9,529 bases of DNA from Bacillota bacterium. Lineage in GTDB: Bacteria > Bacillota > Clostridia > Acetivibrionales > DSM-1351. The stretch is from positions 1 to 9,529 of the forward strand of contig JAEYTP010000149.1 in assembly GCA_023433945.1 (NCBI GenBank), given 5' to 3'. Below are positions 1 through 5,458 of the stretch, piece by piece. The position numbers were made by a program, and so were the translations under genes. Each line of letters opens with the position of its first letter. The stretch's first letter is position 1. The notes below the pieces were generated by a model, which searched no databases, was not told the DNA's origin, and was given only the letters and a program-made list of their open reading frames with translations.

Positions 1-330
1 GTTTATCAGAATTACAACTACCCTGAAAAAATAGGAGCAAACATAACATCAGAAAAGGCAAGAGTAGATTTCTTTTGGAAGGGGAATATATCTGAAATTT
101 TTCCTGAACTTATCACTAAAATAAATAATATTATAGACTCAAATTTAGATATAGTAAGTGCTTTTGAAGATGAAGAGAATGAAAGAAGATATTGGCTTAT
201 AGAAGGGTTTGCTAAAGTTTGCTGTGGTGGAACGCACTTAAAAAAGACAGGTGAAATAGGTTCAATATCTCTAAAGAGGAACAACTTGGGTGGCGGAAAA
301 GAAAGGATTGAAATTTATCTACAATCATAA
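1..330 (+). CDS. AlaX-type alanyl-tRNA editing protein, C-terminal part (5' truncated by window)
   Basis: This is the last 109 residues of a protein whose start lies before the window; frame 1 is open from base 1 to TAA at 328-330. The visible part matches the C-terminal half of the tRNA_SAD/AlaX editing domain. It has a segment like IGANITSEKARVDFFW at residues 11-26, then C75-G-G-T-H79 (the zinc-binding CxxxH of AlaRS/AlaX editing sites), then TGEIG and a closing KERIEIYL strand at about 83-107. Family members hydrolyse Ser- or Gly-mischarged tRNA-Ala in the cytoplasm as free-standing proofreaders. The protein ends soon after the domain, so it is not full AlaRS, which continues into a C-Ala region. 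The first zinc motif (HxxxH) would lie upstream and cannot be checked. Confidence 0.85.
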   Translation, partial: VYQNYNYPEKIGANITSEKARVDFFWKGNISEIFPELITKINNIIDSNLDIVSAFEDEENERRYWLIEGFAKVCCGGTHLKKTGEIGSISLKRNNLGGGKERIEIYLQS

Positions 331-353
331 ATAAATATAAATGCATTCGCTCG

Positions 354-394
354 CTGGTAAAAACCTTTAGCAGACCTTCTTGAGCACTCTTATA
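354..394 (+). repeat. Diverged copy of gene-end element (partner at 2363-2402)
   Basis: It starts with CTGGTAAAAACC, identical over 12 bases to 2363-2374, and continues with CTTCTTG at 376-382 matching 2384-2390. The tail is more diverged. The whole stretch aligns with one or two single-base gaps at roughly three-quarters identity, estimated by eye. Both copies lie a short distance downstream of a stop codon. This copy has lost the near-perfect inverted repeat of its partner, so it would be a poor hairpin. It may be a decayed terminator or a boundary sequence; chance similarity in AT-rich DNA is not excluded. Confidence 0.35.
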
Positions 395-408
395 AGATAC
401 TTTTATTC

Positions 409-546
409 ATGTTTGATACTACTTCGGTGTATTGGAACTATATATGGAGCTTTTTTATAATTATGGGAATTTTGTCTTTATTCTTAGGTTTACACATAAT
501 TAAGATGATGATTCAAAGTAATTATACTATTAAGAGATCAGTATAA
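409..546 (+). CDS. Possible 45-aa single-pass membrane peptide
   Basis: ATG at 409 opens a 45-codon frame ending in TAA at 544-546. Residues 8-35 are strongly hydrophobic (YWNYIWSFFIIMGILSLF and onward) and fit one membrane-spanning helix, followed by a basic tail (IKRSV). The frame is also open upstream to 361, so this could instead be the end of a decayed longer gene. There is no convincing ribosome binding site before the ATG, and I recognise no family. It is listed because hydrophobic small proteins are often missed and the gap is otherwise empty. Confidence 0.3.
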   Translation: MFDTTSVYWNYIWSFFIIMGILSLFLGLHIIKMMIQSNYTIKRSV

Positions 547-675
547 GCTATATAAGGCCTTTATACATCAATCGCACTCCTGTAAAGGGCTGACGATAAT
601 GCTAAGAGAGATTCACTAGCTTGCAAAAAAGAAGTTTATTAAAAGAAAGTTTTTTTATCAAGAAGGAATGATAAT

Positions 676-1767
676 ATGGAAAACATAAAAACATTTAACA
701 ATATCTCACAACGAATACTATTCTCATATAAATTTGCGTACTCCGTCTTTACACCTATTGTATCTAATATTATAAGCATTGAAAGTCAAAGACAATTACA
801 TTTACTTATGCAAAAAATACTAGACGAACTGTATGTAAAACCAGAATTGCTCTCCCTACCGATAGACGAAGACAGGGCATATCCACAACATATATGTAAT
901 AATCAAATACCCGAACTGGATAAATTATATCAGACGGTTTTCAAAACATTGTACGAATTTTATCGTTTTCTTTATATGATAGCTCTTTATGGGAAGATTG
1001 CAGAAAATACAATTACTATTACAAAAGAGCAACTGAAAGTACAAAAATCAGCCTACAAGCCTAATTTTTTACCTATACTAAACACTGTGGGAATTGAAGT
1101 GTTAGCTGATAAAATAAGTATTACTCTCATACATACAAACGGAAAAAATAACTTTCTTGCTATGAAGCTGCTTGCATCTGAGAATCAACGTGAGTATGAA
1201 CAATATAGCACCTATACACCAATGAATTTTAACCACAATTTATTCTCATTTGCCGTTTGTTCGTTTGATGGAAATTTAGATTATTTGCTAAATCGTATTG
1301 ATGATATGTATGAATATAATGGTTTGCTAATGTCCTTAAAATCGGAATGTCTGGGCAATGGTTATAAATATATCACAAGATCTTCTCTGACGGGTACATT
1401 CTTTTCATTTGCAATTATCATTAGAAAAAATGTGGGTGGATTTATCTTTGAATATAACCCTCGCAAGGAGTGGAAGATTAGTTTTGGGACGTTAAATGGC
1501 ATTGGGGAAAAGGCAATGCTTGATAATTTTGATAACCTTGAAGAGGATATGAAAGAGCATTTTATTTCTATTTGCAGACCTTGCAATGGTTGCCGAGGTT
1601 GTACAAAAGGTGGTAAAAACAAGGTGTTTACAGTTAGAATTAATTATAATGGAAACGTATCTGAGTTATGCCCAATGTTCCCAAATCATTGTTGGGAAAC
1701 AATAGACAAGGCTTTGATTGACCGTTTGATAAGGTATCACGATTTACAAGAAATATATGCAAAATGA
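676..1767 (+). CDS. Uncharacterised 363-aa protein with cysteine-cluster C-terminus
   Basis: I do not recognise the family with certainty. The ATG at 676 follows GAAGGA at about 662-667. The N-terminal third is mainly helical in character and there is no signal peptide or membrane segment, so the protein is probably cytoplasmic. Residues 190-275 look mixed alpha/beta. The striking part is the tail: Cys300, 303, 306 and 309 form CxxCxxCxxC, then comes TKGGKNKVFTVRINYNG, then LCPMFP with Cys332 and HCW with Cys339. Six cysteines in 40 residues suggest a bound zinc or iron-sulfur centre; this is inference. The spacing resembles the start of a ferredoxin [4Fe-4S] motif but lacks its final CxxxCP form. 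The next gene follows after 63 bp and may be co-transcribed. The three-quarters of the protein before the cluster is not assignable from sequence alone. Confidence 0.8.
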   Translation: MENIKTFNNISQRILFSYKFAYSVFTPIVSNIISIESQRQLHLLMQKILDELYVKPELLSLPIDEDRAYPQHICNNQIPELDKLYQTVFKTLYEFYRFLYMIALYGKIAENTITITKEQLKVQKSAYKPNFLPILNTVGIEVLADKISITLIHTNGKNNFLAMKLLASENQREYEQYSTYTPMNFNHNLFSFAVCSFDGNLDYLLNRIDDMYEYNGLLMSLKSECLGNGYKYITRSSLTGTFFSFAIIIRKNVGGFIFEYNPRKEWKISFGTLNGIGEKAMLDNFDNLEEDMKEHFISICRPCNGCRGCTKGGKNKVFTVRINYNGNVSELCPMFPNHCWETIDKALIDRLIRYHDLQEIYAK

Positions 1768-1830
1768 TTATATGGCAGATAACCCTTTGAAGAAGTAATA
1801 ACAGACTTTTGAGTTTAAGGAGAAACAAAA

Positions 1831-2361
1831 TTGATTAACTTTAATAAAGATATCTTAGACGTTTTAATAAAAAATAAGGTTACAATTGAACAAGTTGAAT
1901 TTGGAAAGATAAAGATTGGTGAACCAATTGAAGTAATTGATATATTTGAAATAAACGATATATATGTATTGAATCCATCATTAAATTCTTATAATTTTGA
2001 GAATTCAAATTATACAATACGTGAAAGAATTGAACTGTTACATAAATTTGATGGATATATTCATCTTGCAGGAGGTCTTTCATGTAGTATAAAAAATCAA
2101 AAGGTTAGTAATTATAGAATTAGTAAACGCTATATTGAGGGAATAACTCATTATACAAGAGAAGACATAATTATGTTTAATGGAAATCCTGATTATGAAT
2201 TAGAGGACACTAATCCATGGGGAATTGATGTTGATAACTATATTCTGGTTTATAACAATAGAAAATTAAACTTCTATATAAGCCCAGAGGATAATAAGCT
2301 TAAGGAAATATATACAGCGGAACTAGATATAAGTAAGTTTAAGATGAGAGAACAAACATGA
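1831..2361 (+). CDS. Unrecognised 176-aa protein, TTG start
   Basis: The start is TTG at 1831, placed 8 bases after a perfect AAGGAG at 1817-1822, and no in-frame ATG has a comparable site. The protein is acidic, rich in Asn, Ile and Tyr, and lacks signal peptide, membrane helix and cysteine motifs (a single Cys, near residue 85). It appears to be a compact alpha/beta protein with HKFDGYIHLAGGLSCSI at about residues 71-87 and NPWGIDVDNYILVYN near 127-141. I do not recognise the family; size and composition resemble many clostridial orphan or immunity-type proteins, but that is only an impression. It lies 63 bp after the cysteine-rich protein gene and ends 8 bases before a terminator-like inverted repeat, so the two genes probably form one transcription unit. 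Confidence 0.75.
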   Translation: MINFNKDILDVLIKNKVTIEQVEFGKIKIGEPIEVIDIFEINDIYVLNPSLNSYNFENSNYTIRERIELLHKFDGYIHLAGGLSCSIKNQKVSNYRISKRYIEGITHYTREDIIMFNGNPDYELEDTNPWGIDVDNYILVYNNRKLNFYISPEDNKLKEIYTAELDISKFKMREQT

Positions 2362-2362
2362 T

Positions 2363-2402
2363 CTGGTAAAAACCCTAGAAGATCTTCTTGGGTTTCTTAA
2401 AA
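2363..2402 (+). repeat. Second copy of gene-end element (partner at 354-394)
   Basis: It shares the 12-mer CTGGTAAAAACC and a CTTCTTG block with 354-394, in the same orientation and again just downstream of a stop codon. This copy contains the near-perfect hairpin at 2370-2395. A common terminator module is the simplest reading; a recombination boundary is a weaker alternative. Confidence 0.35.
2370..2395 (+). terminator. Near-palindromic terminator-like hairpin after the 1831-2361 gene
   Basis: The left arm AAACCCTAGAAGA (2370-2382) and right arm TCTTCTTGGGTTT (2383-2395) are complementary at 12 of 13 positions, with one T-T mismatch (2376/2389). In RNA the inner AGATCT would open into a short loop. 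It begins 8 bases after the stop codon. Downstream is CTTAAAAAG, so there is only a short T-rich stretch (TTTCTT 2393-2398) and no long U-run; A-rich DNA lies just before it. A rho-independent terminator is likely but not textbook. Confidence 0.5.
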
Positions 2403-2462
2403 AGAAAGCACTAGTGATTATTCTTGGAGTGAAAACTAAGTTTTGAAATATAGGAGGACAAA

Positions 2463-2831
2463 ATGTTAGTTACGCATATATACTTTAATGGTCAATGTAA
2501 AGAAGCAATTGAGCTTTACGCAAAAGCGTTCAATGCTACTATCAAATCAATCATACAAAATCCTCAACAGTGTAATCTTGTAATACATGCCGAAATGCTG
2601 ATTCATGGTCAATTACTTATGTTAAATGACTTTGGTGATAATGACGGGTATTCTAAGTCAGGAGGGTATCAGTTAACTGTTAGCTTTATGAATGAAGATG
2701 ATCTGAAAAATACTTATTCAATTTTAAAGGAAGGCAGTACAACTATCTCGCCTTTAAGCTCCACAGATTACAGCGTTTGCGTAGTCAGGTTTGTTGATAA
2801 ATTTGATGTAAGATGGGCGTTTTGGGTATAG
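2463..2831 (+). CDS. PhnB-like VOC (glyoxalase-fold) family protein
   Basis: This 122-residue protein begins at ATG 2463, five bases after a strong AGGAGG (about 2452-2457). The sequence follows the PhnB-type branch of the vicinal oxygen chelate fold: an N-terminal FNGQCKEAIELYAKAF (residues 8-23), a beta strand VIHAEMLIHGQLLMLND (about 40-56) with His42 at the usual metal-side position, GGYQLTVSFM in the second module, and a C-terminal VDKFDVRWAFWV. Family members are small cytoplasmic proteins with poorly defined substrates; some relatives act on glyoxal-type or antibiotic substrates, but nothing here fixes a reaction. It is slightly shorter than usual (about 140) because the region normally reading WGxRxG is compressed. 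It has its own ribosome binding site and ends 36 bp before the broken acetyltransferase gene. Confidence 0.85.
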   Translation: MLVTHIYFNGQCKEAIELYAKAFNATIKSIIQNPQQCNLVIHAEMLIHGQLLMLNDFGDNDGYSKSGGYQLTVSFMNEDDLKNTYSILKEGSTTISPLSSTDYSVCVVRFVDKFDVRWAFWV

Positions 2832-2867
2832 AAAATTATAAGACATGATGATTATGGGGGAGAAACT

Positions 2868-3128
2868 ATGTTTAAACATATGGGAACTCAAACTATTGAG
2901 ACTGAAAGATTAATTCTCAGAAAATTCAAAGATGGCGACGTCGATGATATGTATAATAATTGGGCATCAAATCCCAAAGTTCAATTGGATTACGGGGAGC
3001 CAGTCTATTCATCAAAGGAAGAGGTTAGGGAATTACTAGATAAATGGATTAATAGGGGAAATATGTTATGCAATAACAAAAGATGAATACAGCAAGTCGA
3101 ATTAGTTGGAAGTATTTATATATTATAA
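2868..3128 (+). pseudogene. Broken RimJ/RimL-type GNAT acetyltransferase (two frameshifts, 3' half lost)
   Basis: ATG 2868 follows GGGGGAG at 2856-2862. The first 65 or so residues are a typical RimJ/RimL N-terminus: TIETERLILRKFKDGDVDDM, then WASNPKVQ and EEVRELLDKWI. This frame stops at TGA 3084-3086, giving only 72 residues. Family-like sequence continues out of frame: 3061-3102 reads ICYAITKDEYSKSN in the +1 frame, and 3099-3125 returns to the original frame as ELVGSIYIL, matching the usual strand leading to the acetyl-CoA motif. It then stops at TAA 3126-3128. The motif A P-loop (RxxGxG/A) and the rest, roughly 100 residues, are absent because the next gene begins at once. The two shifts cancel, so small indels are a likely cause. 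It is almost certainly non-functional. Confidence 0.8.
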
Positions 3129-3157
3129 ACTAATAAACTCTTGGAGGTGTGATTAAT

Positions 3158-3637
3158 TTGATTAAGCAAATTGTCAAATCAGATTTATTATCTTGTCTGG
3201 AAGTCTTCCATCGTGGCTATGAAACTGTAGCGATAGAATTTGGCTTAACTGAAGAAAACTGCCCAGATAGAGGAAGAGCATGTTTGCCATTCGAAAAATT
3301 AGTATTCGAATTCGAAAATGGTGCATTAATGTTTGGATATTTTCTAGAAAACAAAATTGTTGGTTTTCTCAGTCTAAAATTAGATGAAAATTCTATTTGT
3401 AAGCTGAATGACATAATTATTCTTCCGGATTATAGACAAAAAGGATATGGTAAAGAGCTGCTTGAGTTTTGTAAAAATAAAGCATTCGAACTTGGTGCTA
3501 ATAAAATCATTATAGGCATGATTGATGATAATAACAAACTTAAAAATTGGTACATAAGGAACGGTTTTATTAATGTTGGATATAAAAAATATGATAAAGT
3601 CCCTTTTACAGTTGGATTTATGGAATGCACATTATAA
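3158..3637 (+). CDS. GNAT family N-acetyltransferase, TTG start
   Basis: This is a 159-residue protein of the Gcn5-related N-acetyltransferase fold, transferring an acetyl group from acetyl-CoA to an unknown amine. I chose TTG 3158 because GGAGG at 3143-3147 is 10 bases upstream; the in-frame GTG at 3149 lies only one base after that site. Residues 24-36 (VAIEFGLTEENCP) are characteristic of a clostridial GNAT subgroup. Motif A is LPDYRQKGYGKELL with R93-Q-K-G-Y-G98 forming the pyrophosphate-binding loop, and motif B is NNKLKNWYIRNGF with Tyr132 in the usual general-acid position. Length and both motifs are complete, so it should be active. It is not a copy of the broken GNAT just upstream, whose sequence differs throughout. 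Confidence 0.9.
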   Translation: MIKQIVKSDLLSCLEVFHRGYETVAIEFGLTEENCPDRGRACLPFEKLVFEFENGALMFGYFLENKIVGFLSLKLDENSICKLNDIIILPDYRQKGYGKELLEFCKNKAFELGANKIIIGMIDDNNKLKNWYIRNGFINVGYKKYDKVPFTVGFMECTL

Positions 3638-3795
3638 GCATAGATTTTTAAATAACTTGTTAGCTATATTTGATTTAACGAAAATAGATTAATATATTAG
3701 TGCTTGTAATTAAGAAATCAGGCATCTAACATCAAGTATCAAGTATACTCCCCCAAGGGCTTCAATAATAAAGTTATGGTATATACTACACACGC

Positions 3796-3816
3796 ATGGT
3801 AAAATATTGAATAAAT
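3796..3816 (+). promoter_or_regulatory. Repeated promoter-like element, extended -10 (partner at 7399-7419)
   Basis: These 21 bases are identical to 7399-7419. The core TGGTAAAAT (3797-3805) fits a TGn-extended sigma-A -10 box (TAAAAT); no good -35 box stands 16-18 bases upstream, which extended -10 promoters can tolerate. Transcription would start near 3812 and give a leader of about 110 bases before the TIM-barrel gene at 3924. The exact match at a second site in the same position relative to a gene supports a functional element; its role as promoter is inferred. Confidence 0.45.
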
Positions 3817-3880
3817 GAATATTTCTGATTATAGTAATACATTAAAATAAATGAATATTTCTGATATATTAATACATTAA
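3810..3880 (+). repeat. 36-bp direct tandem repeat, two copies
   Basis: Copy 1 (3810-3845) and copy 2 (3846-3880) share the first 20 bases exactly, AATAAATGAATATTTCTGAT, and both end in TAATACATTAA. They differ only in the short A/T stretch between these blocks, where copy 2 is one base shorter. The array sits in the leader between the promoter-like element and the TIM-barrel gene. A partial third TTAATACA occurs at about 3893-3900. It is likely a replication-slippage duplication, though it could alter a regulatory site. Confidence 0.75.
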
Positions 3881-3923
3881 ATAGTAGAATCATTAATACA
3901 ATCTTTGATTAGGAGTATGTAGT

Positions 3924-4652
3924 ATGTTAAAAATAGGATGCTGTGCTAGATTCAATAACCTTTATGAGGAAGAATTTGATTTTGCCAAAAAGAATAATTT
4001 TAAGTTAATGCAAGTTTGGTATGATAACAATGGAATCAGAAATCATGAATCCGAAGAGAATAGGCTTGAAAAAATAATTCACTACGGTTTTCCAACTATA
4101 ATTCATGCTTTGCTGGATATTAACGAAATAGAACAGCATACCTTAAATTTAGTAAAAATATTAAACCGGTTAAATCATAATGAATTAATAATTCATCCAA
4201 TATGCCATAGCGAGGCTATTGGTGAAAATACTATATATAAGCTTTCAAATATAATCAAAAGAACATTGGAAATTCTGAATGAAAATGGAATAACTCTGTA
4301 TCTTGAAAACAACAGTAGGTTAGACCCTATTTTTTCAACATCAAAAGAAATTGAAATAGTATTTACTAATAATCCAAGTCTTGAATTTCTTCTAGATATT
4401 GCCCACATATACAGTTATGAACAGCTGAAGGAAATGGTATCAGTAAAGAAACCAAAAATGCTTCATATTGCGGATAAGCGTTTTAACATAATTCACGAGC
4501 ATCTACCAATAGGTTATGGTGAAATAAATTTTAAATACATATTCGATCAAATACTATGCAATTATGATGGAAAAATAATTTTAGAAATAGTAAAAGAAGA
4601 CTCTGACATAATAAAATCTAGAGGTATAATTGAGTCATTGCTGAATAAATGA
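3924..4652 (+). CDS. TIM-barrel metalloprotein, AP endonuclease 2 / sugar phosphate isomerase-epimerase fold
   Basis: ATG 3924 follows AGGAG (3911-3915) by 8 bases. The 242-residue length is normal for the xylose-isomerase-like TIM-barrel superfamily. Candidate metal ligands at barrel-strand ends are His61 (IIHAL), His91 (IIHPI), Glu128 (LYLENN), Asp158 and His161 (LLDIAH), His181 (LHIADK), His191/His193 (IIHEHLPIGYG) and Glu221 (ILEIV). The HEH...GYGEI segment resembles the HEHIGxG motif of endonuclease IV, and the order of His/Glu/Asp ligands parallels its trinuclear zinc site. The Asp normally two residues before the HEH histidine appears replaced by Ile189. The protein could therefore be a DNA-repair-like nuclease, or a sugar isomerase/epimerase needing only Glu, Asp, His and Glu; the second is commoner for stand-alone proteins of this size. 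A methyltransferase gene follows after 27 bp, suggesting joint expression. Confidence 0.85.
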   Translation: MLKIGCCARFNNLYEEEFDFAKKNNFKLMQVWYDNNGIRNHESEENRLEKIIHYGFPTIIHALLDINEIEQHTLNLVKILNRLNHNELIIHPICHSEAIGENTIYKLSNIIKRTLEILNENGITLYLENNSRLDPIFSTSKEIEIVFTNNPSLEFLLDIAHIYSYEQLKEMVSVKKPKMLHIADKRFNIIHEHLPIGYGEINFKYIFDQILCNYDGKIILEIVKEDSDIIKSRGIIESLLNK

Positions 4653-4664
4653 TGCGTGGACTAA

Positions 4665-4678
4665 AAGGAGATACATAA
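4665..4678 (+). promoter_or_regulatory. Repeated RBS leader (identical at 7489-7502)
   Basis: AAGGAGATACATAA occurs identically 15 bases before two different start codons, at 4680 and 7504. It includes a perfect AAGGAG Shine-Dalgarno with 9-base spacing. Identity beyond the AAGGAG core is more than expected from ribosome binding alone. Confidence 0.7.
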
Positions 4679-4679
4679 G

Positions 4680-5267
4680 ATGAAAATAATTAATTCGTTA
4701 GTTGAGCAATCAGGGACTCCATCGGGCTTTTTGGGAGTCATTATGACAAGAATAATGAACGTAATGGATTCTGGATTGAATAATTGGGCTCTAAGGCATG
4801 TTGAATGCAAGGAGGGAAACACTTTAGATATTGGATGTGGAGGCGGAAAGACACTTCAAATTCTTTCAAAGAAATATCCAAAGGCCAAGTTTTATGGGAT
4901 TGATTATTCCCAAACCGCAGTTAAAACAGCAATAAAGTTGAATGAAAAAAGGGTTAAGGAAGGTAATATTATAATCGAAAAAGCTAGTGTTTCCGCAATT
5001 CCATATCCTGATAACAATTTTAAATATATAACAGCAGTAAGAACTCATTACTTTTGGCCTGATTTAGCTGCAGATCTTCGTGAAGTATATCGAGTCTTAG
5101 CTAAAAATGGGAGTTTAATTATATTAGGTGAAACCTATAAAGTAACGTATCACATGAAGAGGTATAATACTCACGAATCACTTATCCAATTACTAAAGGA
5201 TACTGGTTTTGTTAATATCACGACTAATATAAATAGCAGATGTTTTTGCTATATAGCACAAAAATAG
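4680..5267 (+). CDS. Class I SAM-dependent methyltransferase (UbiE/Methyltransf_11 type)
   Basis: This 195-residue cytoplasmic enzyme would transfer a methyl group from S-adenosylmethionine to an unknown acceptor. Residues 16-41 form the N-terminal helix region (SGFLGVIMTRIMNVMDSGLNNW) common in clostridial UbiE-like proteins. Motif I is LDIGCGGG (49-56), motif II ends in the acidic Asp75 of FYGIDYS, and the post-I segment SAIPYPDNNFKYITA is followed by the REVYRVLAKNGSLII helix-strand pair. All SAM-binding motifs are intact and the length is typical. ATG 4680 is preceded by AAGGAG (4665-4670). It starts 27 bp after the TIM-barrel gene and has no promoter of its own that I can see, so the two are probably one operon. 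The substrate cannot be told from the sequence. Confidence 0.9.
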   Translation: MKIINSLVEQSGTPSGFLGVIMTRIMNVMDSGLNNWALRHVECKEGNTLDIGCGGGKTLQILSKKYPKAKFYGIDYSQTAVKTAIKLNEKRVKEGNIIIEKASVSAIPYPDNNFKYITAVRTHYFWPDLAADLREVYRVLAKNGSLIILGETYKVTYHMKRYNTHESLIQLLKDTGFVNITTNINSRCFCYIAQK

Positions 5268-5340
5268 TTTTTAGTATAAGGCTTGATGATATCGGTGGCT
5301 AGCACCATACTCCTTCACCGAGGTTGTGGATTATCTTCTA

Positions 5341-5369
5341 TTGGAAATCATATACTTTTCTTGTATAAT
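5341..5369 (+). promoter_or_regulatory. Sigma-A-type promoter for the 5459 gene
   Basis: TTGGAA (5341-5346) and a perfect TATAAT (5364-5369) are separated by 17 bases. The -35 matches the TTGACA consensus at 4 of 6 positions. Transcription would start near 5376, giving a leader of about 83 bases before ATG 5459. It is the clearest promoter in the window. Confidence 0.65.
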
Positions 5370-5458
5370 AGTACTAGTAAAAAAAGTTAATTCTGTTAAA
5401 GTAAGTACATAGTTTTATATGGATAATTACAAATTTTATATGAGAGGTAATACATAAT

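Larger units (their letters stand above)
331..675. other. 345-bp AT-rich gap with one possible small ORF
   Basis: No gene of normal size is present on either strand. The gap holds a diverged copy (354-394) of the element seen after the gene ending at 2361, a possible 45-codon membrane-peptide ORF (409-546), and an AAGGCCTT palindrome just after that ORF. Bases 575-675 are otherwise featureless up to the GAAGGA ribosome binding site at about 662-667. I see no clear sigma-A promoter for the gene at 676. Confidence 0.6.
3638..3923. other. 286-bp AT-rich intergenic region with repeats and promoter
   Basis: I see no coding sequence on either strand. The first part (to 3740) is AT-rich without a clear terminator. 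AAGTATACTC at 3741-3750 recurs at 7313-7322. A 21-bp repeat with an extended -10-like core lies at 3796-3816, overlapping a 36-bp tandem duplication at 3810-3880. The AGGAG at 3911-3915 belongs to the following gene. Confidence 0.6.

Noticed and set aside
1362..1622. Minus-strand open frames of 60-90 codons throughout the window, including this one inside the Cys-rich gene
   Set aside because: All lie opposite real + strand genes, have no ribosome binding sites or family motifs, and are low-complexity reverse translations of AT-rich coding DNA.
2363..2445. An open frame reading LVKTLEDLLGFLKKKALVII after the 2361 stop
   Set aside because: It lacks a usable start codon and ribosome binding site and overlaps the near-palindromic terminator-like element; the hairpin explains the sequence better.
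3149..3157. GTG at 3149 as start of the intact GNAT
   Set aside because: The GGAGG site ends one base before it, which is too close; TTG at 3158 has correct spacing.
3724..3800. An ATCTAAC motif resembling an integron attC R'' core near 3724
   Set aside because: No matching GTTRRRY partner with complementary inner arms is found in the following 130 bases, and there is no integrase gene in the window.
5293..5320. Competing hairpins GGTG/CACC and CGGTG/CACCG after the methyltransferase gene, possibly an attenuator or riboswitch
   Set aside because: Stems are only 4-5 bp, no T-run follows, and the promoter for the next gene lies downstream, so they are not in its leader.
5286..5390. A 34-codon ORF between the methyltransferase and small membrane protein genes
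   Set aside because: It has no ribosome binding site, no recognisable motif, and it overlaps the clear promoter at 5341-5369.
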